DNA from: JABDCI01 sp964475835
GTDB taxonomy: Bacteria > Verrucomicrobiota > Verrucomicrobiia > JABWAM01
Reading direction: 5' to 3'
Assembly (NCBI GenBank): GCA_964475835.1
Contig: CAYYYL010000012.1
Location: 1 to 64,000 of the forward strand
Length of the DNA: 64,000 bases
Below, one piece after another: positions 61,561 through 64,000 of the stretch. The notes under the pieces were generated by a model. It ran no database searches. It was not told where the DNA came from and saw nothing but the letters and a program-made list of their open reading frames with translations. Within the stretch, counting starts at the first letter, position 1; each line of letters opens with the position of its first letter. A program made the position numbers and the translations under genes.

Positions 61561-62388
61561 ATGTCCGACGACATCTATTCCATTTTGGGCATTGAGAAAG
61601 AATCCCCAACCAAAAGGTCGAATACTGCCCCGACAGCTTCGCCACTTTCACAACCAGAAGCGCCTTCTCAGACACCGACGGACGAGGAAGTGGAGACCTT
61701 CAAAAAAACATGCAATTGGTTTGTCGTGGGTGAGAATTCGACGGGACGATGGTTTTGTACCAAAAAGGAATTTGCGGATATTTTCCGAAGGAATATTCTC
61801 GAAGGCACATTTACAGCCGCCTGTACCGTGGACGTGCATGTTAAAACAAAGGATGGGAAGTGGAACAAAACCAGCTCATCCCTTGCCCAGTTTGCGAAAA
61901 GGCACTTTAAAATTGGGGTATTGTACGAACCGGTTTGGAGTCACGCGATGGCAGGCCTGAAGTGGGGTGCTTTGAGTGGAATTGTCCTGAAGTACCTGGA
62001 CACCCTGTTTTTACTGGGTTCGATCGACCCTCGGATGGCGTTTTTGTTTTTGGTGGTAACGGGGGTATGCGTTATTCCCCGCCTGGGCATGCCATTGGTA
62101 ATTGTCGTTTCCATTTCCCTATACAGATTCACCAAAGCGAACCTTTTTATCACGCTTCTTGCGGTCATGTTGTTCGGTTCGATCCTTGGCTGTTTGCCCG
62201 GCATGGCGATTGGCGGAGCGATCGGATTTCTCCGCAGAAAGAACCTCCCTGTCGCTTCGGATGCCACACCGGAACGAAGTGGATTGGTGTGGAAGGTCAT
62301 GGTGCTCCCCTTGCTTGGAAGCGTGATTATTTTGGGTGGCTACTTCGGTGTCGTTAACCCCTGGTTCCAACAGATTTTGAGTAAATAA
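61561..62388 (+). CDS. Membrane protein with GYF-like N-terminal region, unknown function
   Basis: 275 residues. A Ser/Thr/Pro-rich N-terminus (about 1-45) is followed by a small soluble domain (about 50-125: WFVVGENSTGRWFCTKKEFA, FAKRHFKIGVLYEPVW) that may be a GYF_2-like or related protein-binding fold. About four membrane helices follow (130-270), two containing small-residue runs such as GCLPGMAIGGAIGFL. No family recognised. It stands between oppC and oppD, three bases after the small membrane gene. A regulatory or accessory part of the transporter, or simply a passenger, is possible. Confidence 0.55.
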   Translation: MSDDIYSILGIEKESPTKRSNTAPTASPLSQPEAPSQTPTDEEVETFKKTCNWFVVGENSTGRWFCTKKEFADIFRRNILEGTFTAACTVDVHVKTKDGKWNKTSSSLAQFAKRHFKIGVLYEPVWSHAMAGLKWGALSGIVLKYLDTLFLLGSIDPRMAFLFLVVTGVCVIPRLGMPLVIVVSISLYRFTKANLFITLLAVMLFGSILGCLPGMAIGGAIGFLRRKNLPVASDATPERSGLVWKVMVLPLLGSVIILGGYFGVVNPWFQQILSK

Positions 62389-62483
62389 TCATGCTTCATT
62401 GTCACCCCCATTCCCTCAACACCCCGCATAAACTTTCGAATTCTCGCTTTTTCCTCACAAAATCCCTGCTAGATTGAAGTTCC

Positions 62484-63335
62484 ATGACTGCGCTTCTCGA
62501 CGTTCGCAATCTCCGCATCCAATTCCGCACGGAGGACGGCGATGTCCAGGCAGTCGATGATATCAGCTTCTCCGTTCAGACCGGTGAAACCGTCGCGCTC
62601 GTCGGGGAAAGCGGAAGTGGGAAAAGCGTGACGGCTCTTTCCCTTTCGCGACTGGTTCCCACGCCACCCGCGCACTACCAGGGTGGACAGATCCTGTTCG
62701 AAGGCGGGAATGTGCTCGATTTTTCGAAACACCAGCTGCAGAAACTTCGCGGTGGGAAAATCGCCTATGTTTTTCAGGAACCGTCCACCTCGTTGAATCC
62801 TGTCTATCGCATTCGTAATCAGATCGCTGAGGCCATTCACCTGCATCGCCCGGAGGTGAAGGATATTCGTGAGGAAATTCACAAACTCCTCGATCTGGTC
62901 GGCATTCGCGATCCCGCCCGAAGCATGGAATCGTACCCTCACCAGTTATCCGGCGGCATGCAGCAGCGGGTGATGATCGCCATGGCGCTGGCATGCCAGC
63001 CCAAACTGCTTGTCGCCGACGAACCCACCACGGCATTGGACGTCACGATCCAGGCGCAGATCCTCGACCTGCTGCGCGATCTCCGCAAAAAGAATGACAT
63101 GTCCGTGCTGCTCATCACCCACAATTTCGCCATCGTTTCCCATCTCGCCGATCGGGTGCTGGTGATGTACCGGGGCAAAATTGTGGAACAAGGGCCCACA
63201 CAGGAGGTGCTGCGTCAGCCAAAACATCCCTACACGCAGGCGTTGCTCGCATGCATTCCGAAACTCGGCGGATCCCAACCTCGTTTGACCACCATCGATC
63301 ACGAGGCTCTTTCCGGAAGGCAACCCGTCTCATGA
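62484..63335 (+). CDS. oppD: Oligopeptide ABC transporter ATP-binding protein (OppD/DppD type)
   Basis: 283 residues, shorter than the usual ~320-335. Walker A GESGSGKSVT (about 37-46), Q loop VFQEPSTSLNP, signature LSGGMQQRVMIAMAL and Walker B LLVADEPTTALDV are all present, then the H loop LLITHNFAIVS. The oligopeptide-type C-terminal zinc or iron cluster region is cut short, ending soon after HPYTQALLACIPKLGG. It energises the OppBC channel at the cytoplasmic face. Its stop overlaps the start of oppF (ATGA). Confidence 0.95.
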   Translation: MTALLDVRNLRIQFRTEDGDVQAVDDISFSVQTGETVALVGESGSGKSVTALSLSRLVPTPPAHYQGGQILFEGGNVLDFSKHQLQKLRGGKIAYVFQEPSTSLNPVYRIRNQIAEAIHLHRPEVKDIREEIHKLLDLVGIRDPARSMESYPHQLSGGMQQRVMIAMALACQPKLLVADEPTTALDVTIQAQILDLLRDLRKKNDMSVLLITHNFAIVSHLADRVLVMYRGKIVEQGPTQEVLRQPKHPYTQALLACIPKLGGSQPRLTTIDHEALSGRQPVS

Positions 63336-64000
63336 CATCCTCCCCATCATCTCCACTCCTCGAGGTTCGGGACCTCAAAGTGCACTATCCCGTCCGGGGT
63401 GGAATCCTTTCCCAGGTCCGAAGCATGGTCAAGGCGGTGGACGGAGTCAGCTTTGCCATTCACGAGGGGGAAACCGTCGGGCTTGTGGGTGAAAGTGGAA
63501 GTGGAAAAACCACCGTGGGACGTGCCTTGATCCGGCTCGCTCCAGTCACGGAAGGCGATATCCTCTGGAAAAACCGCGTCATCACCCGGCTCAACGAAAA
63601 GGAGTTCCGTCCCCTGCGAAAAGAGATCCAGATGATTTTTCAGGATCCCTTCGGTTCATTGAATCCACGCCTCACCATCGGAACAATTGTGGGCGAAGCC
63701 CTGGAAATCCATTTTCCTGAAATGGATGCGGCCCAGCGTTCCCATCGTGTCGCCGAGCTGCTCAAGCAGGTGGGACTATTGCCGGAACATATGCGTCGTT
63801 ATCCCCATGAATTCAGCGGCGGCCAGCGCCAGCGCATCGGCATCGCGCGCGCGCTTGCGGTCAACCCGCGACTCCTGATCTGCGACGAACCCGTGAGTGC
63901 GCTCGACGTCTCCGTCCAGGCCCAGATCATCAATCTGTTGCAGGACCTTCAGGAACAGCTTGGGCTTGCGTACCTGTTCATCGGCCACGATCTGGGTGTG
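63332..64000 (+). CDS. oppF: Oligopeptide ABC transporter ATP-binding protein (OppF/DppF type), partial
   Basis: 223 codons are visible; the gene runs off the right edge (family length ~320). LLEVRDLKVHYPVRGGILSQ, Walker A GESGSGKTTVG, the Q loop MIFQDPFGSLNPRLTIG, signature EFSGGQRQRIGIARAL, Walker B LLICDEPVSALDVSVQAQ and the start of the H loop IGHDLGV are seen. Starts within the oppD stop (ATGA), so it is the last seen gene of oppABC-(membrane pair)-DF. Pairs with OppD as the second ATPase. Confidence 0.95.
   Translation, partial: MTSSPSSPLLEVRDLKVHYPVRGGILSQVRSMVKAVDGVSFAIHEGETVGLVGESGSGKTTVGRALIRLAPVTEGDILWKNRVITRLNEKEFRPLRKEIQMIFQDPFGSLNPRLTIGTIVGEALEIHFPEMDAAQRSHRVAELLKQVGLLPEHMRRYPHEFSGGQRQRIGIARALAVNPRLLICDEPVSALDVSVQAQIINLLQDLQEQLGLAYLFIGHDLGV

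Noticed and set aside
1..64000. Prophage, insertion sequence, integron, tRNA or rRNA gene
   Set aside because: No transposase, integrase, structural phage protein, cloverleaf or rRNA motif was recognised on either strand.

Overview
The window comes from a Gram-negative, diderm bacterium, most likely of the Planctomycetota-Verrucomicrobiota-Chlamydiota (PVC) group and probably Verrucomicrobiota or a near relative. This is inference. The outer-membrane side is shown by apolipoprotein N-acyltransferase, a heptosyltransferase-type GT9, a TonB-like protein, lipoproteins and an outer-membrane barrel. A pseudopilin-like secreted protein with an H-x9-DG end, an McsA-McsB-ClpC arginine-phosphorylation module and very long modular secreted proteins fit that group. 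No rRNA, tRNA, transposase, integrase or CRISPR array was seen.

Layout. 1-8 kb: yajQ (cut by the edge), a DivIC/FtsB-like protein, a histidine kinase, mutS, and a reverse-strand operon pilT-pyrE-SGNH hydrolase. 8-18 kb: fatty-acid hydroxylase with glutaredoxin, a LolA-like secreted protein, a class V aminotransferase, a TMTC-like membrane TPR protein, an all-alpha dUTPase, a reverse operon (membrane protein, GT9, DAHP synthase), and a GYF_2-cNMP-binding protein divergent from an outer-membrane barrel. 18-25 kb: a methyltransferase, a 1846-residue secreted beta-propeller/beta-helix protein and a minimal flagellin. 25-31 kb: rbfA and a tightly coupled ilvE-mcsA-mcsB-clpC operon. 31-39 kb: a probable HhH-roadblock-zinc-ribbon protein, membrane and secreted proteins of unknown role, a GHL10-type lipoprotein, a ferredoxin-fold protein without cluster cysteines, lnt-pgsA, a DUF3108 protein and a pseudopilin. 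39-46 kb: a 2090-residue secreted protein with ten tandem copies of a ~180-residue module. 46-51 kb: FKBP, Dabb lipoprotein, AraC regulator, beta-CASP nuclease and TonB-like protein. 51-57 kb: a reverse operon carbamoyltransferase-asparagine synthase-GT2-radical SAM, which looks like a glycan or small-molecule decoration cluster. 57-64 kb: an oligopeptide ABC transporter operon interrupted by two small membrane proteins and running off the right edge.

The most unusual feature is the shared ~180-190-residue module. Ten copies form most of the 2090-residue protein. Two module-lengths, cut in a circularly permuted phase, sit inside the last beta-helix coils of the 1846-residue protein 19 kb away. 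Other points of note are a family of TTGAGAG-type inverted repeats that supply the stop codons of neighbouring genes, the ferredoxin-like protein stripped of its ligands, and the arginine-kinase operon with ilvE where ctsR would stand in Firmicutes. Function assignments rest on motif recognition by eye, and no database search was possible.
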